Source: Methylobacterium sp. J-070 (GTDB lineage Bacteria > Pseudomonadota > Alphaproteobacteria > Rhizobiales > Beijerinckiaceae). Taken from it: a stretch of 64,000 bases of DNA. Where the stretch lies: contig NZ_JAKSXX010000144.1 in assembly GCF_022829385.1 (NCBI RefSeq), positions 1-64,000 on the forward strand, read 5' to 3'. A program made the position numbers and the translations under genes. The notes beneath the pieces were generated by a model. It searched no databases and was not told the DNA's origin. It was given only the letters and a program-made list of their open reading frames with translations. This document shows positions 44,291 to 54,451 of this stretch, in pieces. Positions within the stretch are counted from its first letter, which is position 1, and every line of letters starts with the position of its first letter.

Positions 44291-44482
44291 GCGGGGCTCC
44301 GTGGTTCGGCGAGGAACCGCTCATGCCGCCGTGCGGCTTTGGATGAACTCCGCTTCTTGCCTTGGAAACGGCCAGCGCGAACTCTGCGTCAACCCTTCGC
44401 GGTCTCCCCGGCGTGCTCCGAAGCGGACCGACCGGGAACCACCCAGGGCAGCCCCGCGCCGGCCGTCCCGACGGCGCGCAGG

Positions 44483-45817
44483 CTACCCGTCCGCGAGCCC
44501 CGGCACCGGCACCCCGAAGGCCGCCGCCAGCAGCACCATGTTGAGCCCGAGCACCACCGCCGCCCCCGCCACCGCGGCCGCCTGGGTCAGGGGCCCGTTG
44601 GCGAAGGGTCCCATCACGCTGCGGCGCCGGGTGAACACCACCAGCGCCACCATCGGCACCGGCAGGGCCAGCGATAGCACCACCTGGGACAGGACCAGCG
44701 CCCGGGTCGGGTCGACCCCGATCGCCACCACCACGAAGGCCGGCAGCATCGTCACCAGCCGTCGGATCAGGAGCGGGATGCGCCAGCCGGTAAAGCCCTG
44801 CATCACCATCTGCCCGGCCAGCGTCCCCACCACCGAGGACGAGATCCCGGAGGCGAGCAGCGACACCAGGAAGGCCGCCCCGGCCGCGGGGCCGAGCAGC
44901 GGCGTCAGGGTGCGGTAGGCCTCGCCGATTTCGGCGACCTCGCTGTGGCCGAGATGGAACGCCGCCGCCGCCATGATCACCATCGCGATGTTGACGAGGC
45001 CCGCCAGCAGCAGCGCCACCACCACCTCGCGGTTCGAGTAGCGCACCAGCAGGCGCCGGTCGGCCTCGGTGCGGGGGCTGCCCCGCCCCTGGGTCAGGCC
45101 CGAATGCAGGAACAGCGCGTGCGGCATCACGGTGGCGCCGATGATCCCCACCGCGATGGTCAGCGCCTGCGCGTCCGGAATTCTTGGGGTGACGAGGCCC
45201 CGGGCCGCCGCGCCCCAGGCCACCGGCGCCACCAGGAGCTCGACCGCGTAGCAGAGGCCGATCGTGCCGACCATGGCGCCGATGGCGATCTCGAGCGGCC
45301 TGAAACCCTCGTGCTCCAAAAGCAGGATCGCGTAGGTGATCACCGCCGTGACCGCCATGCCGGCCATCAGCGGCATGCCGGTGAGCAGCGACAGGCCGAT
45401 GGCGCCGCCTAGGAACTCCGCGAGGTCGGTGGCCATCGCGGCGATCTCGCTGATGCCCCAGAGGGCGAGGCGCACCGGGCGCGATGTCGCGTCCCGGCAA
45501 TGCTCGGCGAGGTTCTTGCCGGTCACGATGCCGAGCTTGGCCGAGAGCGCCTGGAACAGCATCGCGGTGAGGTTGGCGAGCAGCACCACCCAGAGCAGCC
45601 CGTAGCCGTAGCGGGCGCCGGCCTGGATGTTGGTGGCGAAGTTGCCGGGGTCCGTGTAGGCGATCGACGCCGTCACGGCGGGGCCGGCGAACAGCAGGAA
45701 GCGGCCCCGTCCGCCCATCCGCCCGTCGAGGACATCGCGGATGGCCGCCTCCGTCCGCCGGCTCATCCCCCCGGGCGCGGCGCGTCCCGGGACCGTCGCG
45801 GCGTTCGGCGCCACCAT
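44483..45817 (-). CDS. mntH: Nramp-family Mn(II)/H+ symporter MntH
   Basis: A 444-residue transporter with 11 or so helices. The metal-binding helix-1 motif DPGN is at 56-59 ([17 protein letters not shown]) and the helix-6 [10 protein letters not shown] motif (about residue 250) supplies the second site. ATG 45817 follows GAGGAG; further in-frame codons to 45880 overlap the MntR box. It takes up Mn(II) and is divergent from mntR. Confidence 0.93.
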   Translation of the reverse strand: MVAPNAATVPGRAAPGGMSRRTEAAIRDVLDGRMGGRGRFLLFAGPAVTASIAYTDPGNFATNIQAGARYGYGLLWVVLLANLTAMLFQALSAKLGIVTGKNLAEHCRDATSRPVRLALWGISEIAAMATDLAEFLGGAIGLSLLTGMPLMAGMAVTAVITYAILLLEHEGFRPLEIAIGAMVGTIGLCYAVELLVAPVAWGAAARGLVTPRIPDAQALTIAVGIIGATVMPHALFLHSGLTQGRGSPRTEADRRLLVRYSNREVVVALLLAGLVNIAMVIMAAAAFHLGHSEVAEIGEAYRTLTPLLGPAAGAAFLVSLLASGISSSVVGTLAGQMVMQGFTGWRIPLLIRRLVTMLPAFVVVAIGVDPTRALVLSQVVLSLALPVPMVALVVFTRRRSVMGPFANGPLTQAAAVAGAAVVLGLNMVLLAAAFGVPVPGLADG

Positions 45818-45837
45818 GGGCAATCCACTCCTCAAAG

Positions 45838-45855
45838 ATATAGCGGAGGCTATAT
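45838..45855. promoter_or_regulatory. MntR box, ATATAGC-GGAG-GCTATAT
   Basis: A perfect 7-bp inverted repeat with a 4-bp centre, 21 bp before the mntH start codon and in the shared mntH/mntR intergenic region. It matches the known style of MntR operators (TATAGC...GCTATA). With Mn(II), MntR would bind and repress mntH. Confidence 0.75.
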
Positions 45856-45973
45856 TCAGCGTTGCGGCGGCGGGATTCAAGGGGCGGGAGTCGACCTTGT
45901 GGGACTCCCCTGCCGGTGCCGGTTCTTGCTAGACAGGGGCGGGGCGGCGCGCGCGTGCCGAGAGGGAGAGCCA

Positions 45974-46435
45974 ATGCAGGAACCGTCCGAGCAGGGCACG
46001 CCCGAGACCGAGCTGATCGACCCCGAGCGGCATGTGGAGAGTTTCCGCCAGGCGCGCGAGGCAAGGCGCTCGGAGCTTGTCGAGGATTACGTCGAGCTGA
46101 TCGACGACCTGATCGGCGACGGCGGCGAGGCCCGGCAGGTCGACATCGCCGCCCGTCTCGGCGTGGCGCAGCCGACCGTCGCCAAGATGCTCAAGCGGCT
46201 GTGCGAGGACGGTTTCGTCCAGCAACGGCCCTATCGCGGCGCGTTCCTGACCGAGGCCGGCCGCCGGCTCGCCGCCCAGGCGCGCGAGCGCCACCGCATC
46301 GTCGAGCGCTTCCTGCGTGCGCTGGGGGTGAGCCCCGAGACCGCCCGGCGGGACGCGGAGGGGATCGAGCACCACGTCAGCGCCGAGACGCTCGAGGCGT
46401 TCCGCGCCTTCGCGGCACGGCATGGGGGGGCGTGA
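45974..46435 (+). CDS. mntR: Manganese-responsive repressor MntR (DtxR family)
   Basis: A 153-residue DtxR/MntR protein. A winged helix spans about 35-95 ([25 protein letters not shown]). The metal-binding/dimer domain follows ([19 protein letters not shown] and [15 protein letters not shown], with the Glu/His ligands). ATG 45974 follows GAGGGAGAG. It lacks the SH3-like domain of DtxR. Divergent from mntH around the palindrome at 45838. Confidence 0.92.
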   Translation: MQEPSEQGTPETELIDPERHVESFRQAREARRSELVEDYVELIDDLIGDGGEARQVDIAARLGVAQPTVAKMLKRLCEDGFVQQRPYRGAFLTEAGRRLAAQARERHRIVERFLRALGVSPETARRDAEGIEHHVSAETLEAFRAFAARHGGA

Positions 46436-46492
46436 CCCGCGACGATCCGTGTTGCGATCGCGGGACGGACCATTATCGTGTGCGCCATGTGA

Positions 46493-46747
46493 GCCCAGCT
46501 TCCAAAAACGCGCGTCCCGCCCGCCGGCGCCGAATCGGACGGGCGGGTCCGCGAACTCGATCGCGTCCGGGTCCTGCGGGCGGTGACGGGCGACGACGAC
46601 CTGACGGTGCCAGCCGGCGCGACCGGCACCGTCGTGGCGGTCTACGCCGACGGTGCGGCATTCGAGGTCGAGTTCACGGACCCCATCGACACGCTGGCAA
46701 CGGTCGAGGCCGACACCGTGTGCCTTGTCGAGCGGGCGGTCAGGTGA
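46493..46747 (+). pseudogene. DUF4926-like reading frame with no usable start codon
   Basis: Open from 46493 to a TGA at 46745-46747. It encodes RELDRVRVLRAVTGDDDL, GATGTVVAVYADG and AFEVEFTDP, the DUF4926 pattern. An ATG in the same frame at 46487 is followed directly by a TGA (46490-46492), and no ATG, GTG or TTG occurs before the conserved ELDRV segment. Either the start was lost by a nonsense change at codon 2, a rare start is used, or there is a base error. The stop overlaps the GTG of the DUF6883 gene, so the pair was once (or is) translationally coupled. Confidence 0.5.
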
Positions 46748-47106
46748 ACATCGGCGAAGAGGATTGGCCCTCTCGCTTTCACATCGCCCCGGCCAAGATC
46801 ACGGCTTACCTTCACAATCCCGACCACCGGGACGGCGCCGCGAAATGCCGCTTCCTCGCCGCGTTCGGCTTCACGCCGCGCAACCCGGACGACCTCAGGG
46901 ACGCATTGCTCGGGCACTGTCGCCGAACGCATTTCCAGGGCGTCCTTCCCGGCTATCAGGCCGTCAAGCTCTGTTTCGAGGGGCCGCTCGCAGCGCTGAT
47001 CGGAATCGACCCTCAGGTCAGGACCGTCTGGCAGGTCGATGAGGGCGACCCGTCCCGGACGGCCCGGTTCATCACCCTGAAGCCGCTTCCGCGCGCCCGT
47101 CCCTGA
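46744..47106 (+). CDS. DUF6883-family protein
   Basis: A 120-residue protein starting at GTG 46744 on a GTGA overlap. The family pattern is visible: FHIAPAKITAYLHNPDHRDGAAKCRFLAAFGF at residues about 12-43 (given here as parts of a longer motif), then DDLRDALLGHC and a C-terminal VRTVWQVDEGDPSRTARFITLKP. DUF6883 has no experimentally defined role that I can cite; it is commonly next to DUF4926, as here, which suggests a two-gene module. Confidence 0.7.
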   Translation: MNIGEEDWPSRFHIAPAKITAYLHNPDHRDGAAKCRFLAAFGFTPRNPDDLRDALLGHCRRTHFQGVLPGYQAVKLCFEGPLAALIGIDPQVRTVWQVDEGDPSRTARFITLKPLPRARP

Positions 47107-47116
47107 AGCAGCCGCC

Positions 47117-48301
47117 TCACCCCGTCGGCGCCGCCACCTTCTGGCGCAGCCCCAGGATCACCGCCCGGAGCATCTCGGCCCCGGCCTCGCCGGCATCCGG
47201 CAGCGTGCCGGTGCGGGAGGCGTAGATCCGCTCGTGCACGAAGGCGAGCTTGGCGATCACCGTCGGCGTCAGCTTGAACGGGTAGAGCGCCGGCTGGCCC
47301 ATGCTGTGGGACAGGGAGTTGATCGCGTAGGTCAGCGGCAGCCACGCCTCGATCAGCCGGTCGAGGTCCTGGGTGTCGTAGGGGTCGAAGTCGATCACCG
47401 TCGGCACCTGCGTGGCGTTGCGCAGGCGCGGGCGCACGTGCAGCTCGAAGGTCGAGGCGGTCTCCACCGTGTCGACGATGTGCAGGTAATGCGCGAAGGT
47501 CTCGGCGAAGTCCTCCCACGGGTGGGCGGTGGCGTAGGCCGAGACGTAGGCCTCGTCCCAGTCGGCCGGCGCGCCGCGCGCGTAGTGGTCCTGCAGGGCC
47601 TGGACGTAGTTCCGGCTCTCGTCCCCGAACAGCGCCCGGAACGCCCCCATGGTCGGGCCGTTCATCACCAGCAGGTACCAGAAGTAATGCCCGATCTCGT
47701 GCCGGAAATGGCCGAGCAGGGTGCGGTAATGCTCGCCGAACAGGATCCGGCGGCGCTCCCGCTCGACGTCGTCAGCCTCGGCGATGTTCATGGTGATCAG
47801 GCCGTTGATATGGCCCGTGAGCACCGGCGTTCCGCCGGAAAAGCTCTCGGACGGATCGACCAGGAAGTCGAAGGCCAGCCCGTCCGTGTACTGGGCGCGG
47901 GTCGCCAGCGGCAGCTCCAGGCGCAGCAGCGAGTAGAACAGCCGGTGCTTGGCGGCCTCGATCTGGCGCCAGCGGGTGAGGTTCCACGGCCGGGACAGGT
48001 CCGGCACCACGCGGTTGTGGCGGCAGGCGGTGCAGTGGATGTCGGGGCTGCCCTCCGGCACCAGCCAATTGCAGGCCTCCGAGAGGGCGTTGTTGCACAG
48101 GCGGTAGCGCCCGCCGGGATCCGCGTAGGCGTGGAAGACCTGGGCCCCGCCCATGAGCGGGTGGGCCGAGAGCCCCTGCGGCTCCAGGGCCGAGACCTCG
48201 TGGACCGCGCAGACATAGCCCAGGCGCCGGGCGCAGCTCTCGCAGACGGTCGCCTCGAAGGTGACCGGCTGGTCGCAGGCCTGGCACTGGAAGATCTTCA
48301 T
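47117..48301 (-). CDS. Putative zinc-binding metallopeptidase with N-terminal zinc ribbon
   Basis: A 394-residue protein. The N-terminal ribbon has C6, C9, C20 and C23 (FQCQACDQP...CESC), and a second cluster is around residues 78-93 (CNWLV...CTAC). The gluzincin-type catalytic motif HEIGH is at 201-205 (GHFRHEIGHYFWYL), with downstream ETFAHYLHIVDT as probable third-ligand region. It belongs to the Peptidase_Mx group. No signal peptide. It is divergent from the transglutaminase/ATP-grasp cluster at 48622, with which this family is often associated. Confidence 0.82.
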   Translation of the reverse strand: MKIFQCQACDQPVTFEATVCESCARRLGYVCAVHEVSALEPQGLSAHPLMGGAQVFHAYADPGGRYRLCNNALSEACNWLVPEGSPDIHCTACRHNRVVPDLSRPWNLTRWRQIEAAKHRLFYSLLRLELPLATRAQYTDGLAFDFLVDPSESFSGGTPVLTGHINGLITMNIAEADDVERERRRILFGEHYRTLLGHFRHEIGHYFWYLLVMNGPTMGAFRALFGDESRNYVQALQDHYARGAPADWDEAYVSAYATAHPWEDFAETFAHYLHIVDTVETASTFELHVRPRLRNATQVPTVIDFDPYDTQDLDRLIEAWLPLTYAINSLSHSMGQPALYPFKLTPTVIAKLAFVHERIYASRTGTLPDAGEAGAEMLRAVILGLRQKVAAPTG

Positions 48302-48621
48302 CGGGCGGTCCCGGGCCGGCGGCCGGCCCACTGCCGGTCAAGCGGGGCCGGCCGGCAAAGTTCCTGCCACGCCCCCGGGGCGCCGGATTCCGGTCGGGAT
48401 CCGCGAGGTCTCCGGGTCCGGCTCCGGCCCGGGACGGCCCCGCCATCATCCCGGGGCCCTGCCCGCGGCCGCCGCCCGCATTCCCGGCCCGCATTCCCGG
48501 CCCGCGCCCCCGCCGCACAGAAATTGCTTCCGGCACGATCTGTGTCGCATAACCGCCCGGTGGGCGCCGGCGCCCAGGGACCGGCGACGAGACCGCGTTC
48601 GATCCTTTCGACGGAGCTATC
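48302..48621. other. Divergent spacer between metallopeptidase and transglutaminase genes
   Basis: A 320-bp GC-rich region. Promoters of both flanking genes should be here; ACGGAGC precedes the GTG at 48622. No palindromic operator or RNA gene was recognised. Confidence 0.35.
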
Positions 48622-51600
48622 GTGTCGATCAAAGCCGCCCTGCACCACGTCACCCACTACCGCTACGACCGGCCGATCAGCCTGGGTCCCCAGGTGATCC
48701 GCCTGCGCCCGGCCCCGCATGCGCGCACCAAGGTGCCGGCCTACGCGCTGAAGGTGACCCCCGCCGAACACTTCCTCAACTGGCAGCAGGATCCCAGCGG
48801 CAACTGGCTCGCCCGCCTGGTCTTCCCGGAGAAGACCGACGAATTGAGGATCGAGGTCGATCTCACCGCCGACATGGCGGTGATCAACCCGTTCGACTTC
48901 TTCGTCGACGAGGACGCGCAGAGGTTCCCGTTCGCCTACCCGACCGACCTCGCGGAGGAGCTGGCCCCCTACCGCGTCGCCGTCGACGCGGACGGCCCCG
49001 AGATGGAGGCGCTCCTCGCCCGGCTTCCCGAGGAGCCCAACACCGTCCAGTTCCTGGTGGCGCTCAACGCCCTGATCGCCGGCGAGACCGCCTACGGCGT
49101 GCGCATGGAGCCGGGCGTCCAGACCCCCGCCGAGACCCTGCGGCTCAAGAGCGGCTCCTGCCGGGATTCGGCCTGGCTGCTGGTTCAGGTGCTGCGCCGG
49201 ATCGGCCTCGCCGCCCGGTTCGTCTCCGGCTACCTGATCCAGCTCGTGCCCGACACCACCGCGGTCGACGGGCCCACCGGCGCGTCGGCGGACTTCACCG
49301 ACCTGCACGCCTGGGCCGAGGTCTACCTGCCGGGCGCCGGCTGGGTCGGCTTCGACGCGACCTCGGGGCTGCTCACCGGCGAGGGCCACATCCCGCTCGC
49401 CGCCACGCCGCACTACCACTCGGCCGCGCCGATCGCGGGCGCCGTCGAGCCGGCCAGGACCACGTTCGAATACGCCATGACCGTCACCCGCGTCGCCGAG
49501 ACGCCGCGGATCACCAAGCCCTATTCCGAGGCGGTCTGGTCCGCCATGGATGCCCTGGGCGAGCGGATCGACGCCGACCTGGCGGCCCAGGACGTGCGGC
49601 TGACCATGGGCGGCGAGCCGACCTTCGTGTCGGTGGACGATTTCGAATCGCCTGAATGGAACATCGCCGCGGTCGGCCCGACCAAGCGCAGCCGCGCCGA
49701 CCAGCTGATCCGGCGCCTGCGCGACCGGTTCGGCCCGGGCGGGCTGCTGCATTACGGCCAGGGCAAGTGGTATCCCGGCGAGAGCCTGCCGCGCTGGGCC
49801 TTCGCGCTGTACTGGCGCAAGGACGGCAAGCCGATCTGGAAGGACCCGGCCCTGATCGGCCCCGAGGCGGCCGCCGGGGAGGCGGGCACCGCCACCATCG
49901 CGCATGCCAGGGCGCTCGCCGACGCCCTGGCCCGCCGCCTCGGCCTGTCGGACTACGTGATCCCGGCCTTCGAGGACGGCGAGCTCTGGGAGAAGAAGGC
50001 CGCCGAACTCCCGGTCAACGTCACGCCGGCGGAGGCCCGGTCCGGCTCGGTGGAGTTCGACGCCCGGATCAGGCGGGTCTACGCGCGCGGGCTCGGGGAG
50101 GCGGCGGGCTACGTCCTGCCGCTGGCGAGCCTGCCCACCGGCAGGAACGGCGATGCCGACCGGGTCTGGATCTCGGAGGCGTGGGAGTTCCGGCGCGGCC
50201 ACGCCTTCCTGGTGCCGGGCGACTCGCCCCTCGGCTTCCGGCTGCCCCTGTCGTCCCTGCCCTACGTGCCGCCGGAGCACTATCCCTACTACCAGCCGCA
50301 GGACCCCCTGGAACCCCGCGGGCCGCTCCCCGACGACCCGATCGGCAAGGGCGGCAAGGCCGTCGTCAACGGGGCCGGCATCACCGGCGTCGCGGTGCGC
50401 ACCGCGCTGGCGATCGAGCCCCGGGACGGGGTCGTGCGGGTGTTCATGCCGCCGACCCAGCGCGCCGACGAGTATCTCGAACTCGCCGGCCATCTCGAGG
50501 CGGCGGCCGCCGCGCTGACGCTGCCGATCCAGATCGAGGGCTACGAGCCGCCCTACGATCCCCGCATCGGGGTGATCAAGGTCACCCCCGATCCGGGCGT
50601 GATCGAGGTCAACGTCCACCCGGCCGCGTCCTGGCGCGAGGCGGTGGCGATCACCACCGACCTCTACGCCGAGGCGCGGCAGACCCGGCTCGGCGCCGAG
50701 AAGTTCATGGTCGACGGGCGCCATACCGGCACCGGCGGCGGCAACCACGTGGTCATGGGCGGCGTCACGCCGGACGATTCCCCGTTCCTGCGCCGGCCCG
50801 ACCTGCTCAAGAGCCTGGTGCTCTACTGGCAGCGCCACCCGGCGCTCTCGTACCTGTTCTCGGGCCTCTATATCGGCCCGACCAGCCAGGCCCCGCGCAT
50901 GGACGAGGCCCGCCACGACGGGCTCTACGAGCTGGAGATCGCCCTGGCGCAGATCCCGGCGCCCGATGCGCCCAACATCCCGCGCTGGCTGATCGACCGG
51001 GTGTTCCGCAACATCCTGGTGGACGTCACCGGCAACACCCACCGCTCCGAGATCTGCATCGACAAGCTGTACTCGCCGGACGGCCCGACCGGGCGCCTCG
51101 GCCTGCTGGAATTCCGGGCCTTCGAGATGCCGCCGGATTCCCGCATGAGCCTCGCGCAGCAATTGCTGCTGCGCGCCCTGGTGGCGTGGCTCTGGCGCGA
51201 GCCGCAGACCGGGGGTTGTGTCCGCTGGGGCACGAACCTCCACGATCGCTTCATGCTGCCGCATTTCCTCTGGGCCGACTTCCTCGGGGTGCTGGAGGAT
51301 CTGCGGGCGGCGGGCTACGGTTTCGATCCGGTCGCCTTCGAGGCCCAGGCCCTGTTCCGCTTCCCGGTCTTCGGCACGGTCGAGCAGGGCGGGGTCCGGA
51401 TGGAGCTGCGCCAGGCGCTGGAGCCCTGGCACGTGATGGGCGAGGAAGGGACCAGCGGGGGCACCGTGCGCTTCGTCGACAGCTCGGTCGAGCGGCTGCA
51501 AGTCAAGGTCGAGGGCCTCGTGCCCGAGCGGCACGTCATCGCGTGCAACGGCCGCCGGCTGCCCATGACCGGCACCGGCCGCGGCGGCGAGGCCGTGGCG

Positions 51601-51909
51601 GGCCTGCGCTTCAAGGCGTGGCAGCCGGCCTCCTCCCTGCACCCGACGATCCCCGCCCACGCGCCGCTGACCTTCGACATCCTCGACGCCTGGAGCGGGC
51701 GCTCGCTCGGCGGCTGCCGCTACCACGTCGCCCATCCGGGCGGCCGCAACTACGAGACCCACCCGGTCAACGCCTACGAGGCGGAGGGGCGCCGCCTCGC
51801 CCGGTTCCAGCCGCACGGCCACACGCCCGGACGGGTCGACATGCCCCGGGCGGAGCCGAGCGCCGAGTTCCCGCTCACCCTCGACCTGCGCACCCCGGCG
51901 CCGCAATGA
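48622..51909 (+). CDS. Transglutaminase-like protein with large DUF2126 C-terminal domain
   Basis: A 1095-residue protein. An N-terminal Bact_transglu_N beta domain (about 5-100) precedes the transglutaminase core (about 145-250) with the Cys-His-Asp triad C180 ([10 protein letters not shown]), H229 (DLHAWAEV) and D245 (GFDATSG). The remaining about 800 residues are DUF2126 (COG4196), including [38 protein letters not shown] and [19 protein letters not shown]2126 is predicted to be a peptide-ligase-like (glutamine-synthetase-related) domain. The start is GTG 48622. It forms an operon with the ATP-grasp/alpha-E and second transglutaminase genes. Confidence 0.9.
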   Translation: MSIKAALHHVTHYRYDRPISLGPQVIRLRPAPHARTKVPAYALKVTPAEHFLNWQQDPSGNWLARLVFPEKTDELRIEVDLTADMAVINPFDFFVDEDAQRFPFAYPTDLAEELAPYRVAVDADGPEMEALLARLPEEPNTVQFLVALNALIAGETAYGVRMEPGVQTPAETLRLKSGSCRDSAWLLVQVLRRIGLAARFVSGYLIQLVPDTTAVDGPTGASADFTDLHAWAEVYLPGAGWVGFDATSGLLTGEGHIPLAATPHYHSAAPIAGAVEPARTTFEYAMTVTRVAETPRITKPYSEAVWSAMDALGERIDADLAAQDVRLTMGGEPTFVSVDDFESPEWNIAAVGPTKRSRADQLIRRLRDRFGPGGLLHYGQGKWYPGESLPRWAFALYWRKDGKPIWKDPALIGPEAAAGEAGTATIAHARALADALARRLGLSDYVIPAFEDGELWEKKAAELPVNVTPAEARSGSVEFDARIRRVYARGLGEAAGYVLPLASLPTGRNGDADRVWISEAWEFRRGHAFLVPGDSPLGFRLPLSSLPYVPPEHYPYYQPQDPLEPRGPLPDDPIGKGGKAVVNGAGITGVAVRTALAIEPRDGVVRVFMPPTQRADEYLELAGHLEAAAAALTLPIQIEGYEPPYDPRIGVIKVTPDPGVIEVNVHPAASWREAVAITTDLYAEARQTRLGAEKFMVDGRHTGTGGGNHVVMGGVTPDDSPFLRRPDLLKSLVLYWQRHPALSYLFSGLYIGPTSQAPRMDEARHDGLYELEIALAQIPAPDAPNIPRWLIDRVFRNILVDVTGNTHRSEICIDKLYSPDGPTGRLGLLEFRAFEMPPDSRMSLAQQLLLRALVAWLWREPQTGGCVRWGTNLHDRFMLPHFLWADFLGVLEDLRAAGYGFDPVAFEAQALFRFPVFGTVEQGGVRMELRQALEPWHVMGEEGTSGGTVRFVDSSVERLQVKVEGLVPERHVIACNGRRLPMTGTGRGGEAVAGLRFKAWQPASSLHPTIPAHAPLTFDILDAWSGRSLGGCRYHVAHPGGRNYETHPVNAYEAEGRRLARFQPHGHTPGRVDMPRAEPSAEFPLTLDLRTPAPQ

Positions 51910-51922
51910 CCGGGGGCCCGTG

Positions 51923-54451
51923 ATGGAGGGGGCGCTCGCCGCCCGGGCCGAGATGGGGGAGAGCCCGCGGGCGCGCGTCGCGCGCTGGACCGCGGGCTAC
52001 CGCCCGGCGCCCGGCCGTCCGGACGAGTTCCTCGGTCCGGACGGCGCCCCGCGCGGGGCGTGGCCGCGCCTCCTGGACCGTCTCGGCGCCCTCACCGAGC
52101 CGGAGATCACGGCCCGCTTCGTCGCGGCGGAGCGGCACATCCGGGACGCCGGCATCTCCTTCCGCATCGCCGGCGACCAGCGCGAGCACCCCTGGCCGCT
52201 CGGCTGCCTGCCCCTGGTGATCGAGGGGGCCGAGTGGCAGGCGCTCAGCGCCGGGATCGTGCAGCGCGCGGAGCTGATGGAGGCGATCCTCGCCGACGCC
52301 TACGGTCCGGGCCGGATGGTCGCGGAGGGGCTGCTGCCCGCCGCGATCATCGCCGGCACCCCCGAGTTCCTGCACCCGCTCCACGGCGTCGTGCCCCCCG
52401 GGGGGCATTACCTGAAGCTCTACGCCGCCGATCTCTGCCGGGGCCCGGACGGGCGCTGGCAGGTGCTGGCCGACCGGACGCAGGCGCCCTCGGGCCTCGG
52501 CTGGGCGCTGGAGAACCGGATGGTCCTGGCCCGGACCTTCCCGGACTTCTTCCAGGACCTCCACGTCGAGCGCCTGCCGGCCTTCTTCCAGGCGTTCCGC
52601 GACGGGCTGGCGCTGGGGGCCGAGCGCGCGGACCCGCGGATCTGCCTGCTGACCTCGGGCCCCTACAGCAGCACCTATGTCGAGCAGGCGGCCCTCGCCC
52701 GCTATCTCGGCCTGATGCTGGTGGAGGGCGACGACCTGGTGATGCGGGACGGGCGGCTGCACGTGCGCACCGTCTCGGGGCTGAAGCGCGCCGACGCCCT
52801 GTGGCGGCGGATCGACGCCGACTTCCTCGATCCCCTCGAACTCAACGCGGCCTCGCGGCTCGGCGTGCCCGGCATCCTCGACGCCTTGCGCAACGGCTCG
52901 GTGGTGATGGCCAACATGCCGGGCGCGGGGCTCGTCGAATCCGCCGCGCTCGCCCCCTATCTCGACGGCCTCAGCCGCCGGCTGCTGGGCGAGCCCCTGC
53001 GGCTCGGCCATCCGCGGACGTGGTGGTGCGGCGACCTCGAGGGGCTCGCCCATGCTCAGGCCAACCTCGACAGCCTGATCCTGCGCCCGGCCGCCACGCC
53101 CCAGCGCGGGGCCGGGCGCGACGCGATCCTGGCGGGTCCGGTGCTGGCGGCCGAGCGCGCGCGCGTCCTGGCGGCCCTGCGCGACCGGCCCTTCGACTAC
53201 GTCGCCCAGGAGGCCGCGCCGCTCTCGACCATGCCGGGCTGGGAGCGCGGCGAGGCCGGCCTCTCCCTGGTGCCCCGCCCCTTCGTGGTCCGGGTCTTCG
53301 CCACCCGGACGCCGCTCGGCTGGCAGGTGATGCCGGGCGGCTTCTGCCGGGTCTCGGAGCGGGAGGATCTCGACCCGATCGAGATGCGGCTCGGCATCCG
53401 CTCCGCCGACGTCTGGGTGCTCTCGGAGAAGCCCGTCGCCGCCCCGGTGATCGGCTCGCACGCGGCCCCGCGGGTGCGGCGGGTCGGCGGCCACCTGCCC
53501 TCCCGGGCGGCCGACGGCCTGTTCTGGCTCGGCCGCTACCTGGAGCGCGCCGAGGCGGTGATCCGGCTGGTGCTGGCCCATCTGCGCAGCGTCGGCGACG
53601 CGGTCGGGGCCGACATCTCGGGCGCCCTCGACACGCCGGCGGCCCTGGCGCTCCGCACCCTCCTGCACGAGTGGGGCGCCACCGGTGCCGCCGGCATGCC
53701 CACCGCTCGCCTCGCCCAGGAGGCGCTCGCCGGGAGCGAGCGGCCGGGCTCGGCCCGGGCCCACATCGATGCGGCCCGGCGCAACGCCGCCGCGCTGCGC
53801 GCCCGCCTCTCCGGCGAGGCCTGGCGGGTGCTCGCCGACCTGAACGAGTTCCTGGCGCTCGACCCCGATCGGGCGCTGACCGAGTCGCAGCTCGCGGGCC
53901 GCGCCGAGCGGGCGCTGAGCCACCTCGCGGCCCTCTCCGGCCTGACGCACGAGAACATGAGCCGGGCGGAGGGCTGGCACTTCGTCGAGCTCGGCCGGCG
54001 GATCGAGCGGGCGATCAACACCTGCACCTTCGCGCTGGCCCTGGCCAACGACGAGGCGACCCCGGGCTGCCTCGGGGTGATGCTGTCGCTGTGCGACTCG
54101 CAGATCAGCTACGGGCGGCGCTACCTGCAGGGGGCCGCCCTCGACCCCGTGCGCGACATGGTCCTGCTCGATCCCTACAACCCGCGCTCGATCGCCTTCC
54201 AGGCGGAGGCGATCGCCCGCCACCTCGCCGACCTGCCGGCGCTGGCGGCCGACGGCATCCCCGAGCCCCATTGCCGCCTCGCCGCCCGGATCCTGGCGGA
54301 GCTGCGCAGCGGCGAGGCCGCCGACTTCGACGCCGTGCGCCTCACCGCCCTGGAGACGGATCTGGAGCGTCTCGCCGACGGCATCGCGGCCCGCTACTTC
54401 CCGACGGGGCCGCACGCGCTGCGCCCGGAAAAGCTGACGGGGCTCGCGTGA
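51923..54451 (+). CDS. Circularly permuted ATP-grasp ligase fused to alpha-E domain
   Basis: An 842-residue fusion. The N-terminal circularly permuted ATP-grasp (COG2308; about 60-490) includes FRIAGDQREHPWPL, HYLKLYAADLCRGPDGRW, VLADRTQAPSGLGWALENR and LLTSGPYSSTYVEQAALARY. The alpha-helical alpha-E domain (COG2307; about 525-842) opens with GLFWLGRYLERAEAV and includes ENMSRAEGWHFVELGRRIERA. The ATP-grasp is predicted to form amide bonds. ATG 51923 directly follows GTG 51920, either of which may start the protein. The stop overlaps the next gene's GTG. Confidence 0.9.
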   Translation: MEGALAARAEMGESPRARVARWTAGYRPAPGRPDEFLGPDGAPRGAWPRLLDRLGALTEPEITARFVAAERHIRDAGISFRIAGDQREHPWPLGCLPLVIEGAEWQALSAGIVQRAELMEAILADAYGPGRMVAEGLLPAAIIAGTPEFLHPLHGVVPPGGHYLKLYAADLCRGPDGRWQVLADRTQAPSGLGWALENRMVLARTFPDFFQDLHVERLPAFFQAFRDGLALGAERADPRICLLTSGPYSSTYVEQAALARYLGLMLVEGDDLVMRDGRLHVRTVSGLKRADALWRRIDADFLDPLELNAASRLGVPGILDALRNGSVVMANMPGAGLVESAALAPYLDGLSRRLLGEPLRLGHPRTWWCGDLEGLAHAQANLDSLILRPAATPQRGAGRDAILAGPVLAAERARVLAALRDRPFDYVAQEAAPLSTMPGWERGEAGLSLVPRPFVVRVFATRTPLGWQVMPGGFCRVSEREDLDPIEMRLGIRSADVWVLSEKPVAAPVIGSHAAPRVRRVGGHLPSRAADGLFWLGRYLERAEAVIRLVLAHLRSVGDAVGADISGALDTPAALALRTLLHEWGATGAAGMPTARLAQEALAGSERPGSARAHIDAARRNAAALRARLSGEAWRVLADLNEFLALDPDRALTESQLAGRAERALSHLAALSGLTHENMSRAEGWHFVELGRRIERAINTCTFALALANDEATPGCLGVMLSLCDSQISYGRRYLQGAALDPVRDMVLLDPYNPRSIAFQAEAIARHLADLPALAADGIPEPHCRLAARILAELRSGEAADFDAVRLTALETDLERLADGIAARYFPTGPHALRPEKLTGLA

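Noticed and set aside
45862..46743. Upstream frame continuing into the DUF6883 gene
   Set aside because: Overlaps mntR in another frame and has Arg-rich composition; the GTG 46744 start explains the coding part.
48298..51906. 1202-codon open frame on the minus strand
   Set aside because: Antisense to the transglutaminase-DUF2126 gene; low-complexity Gly/Arg/Asp composition and no recognisable domain.
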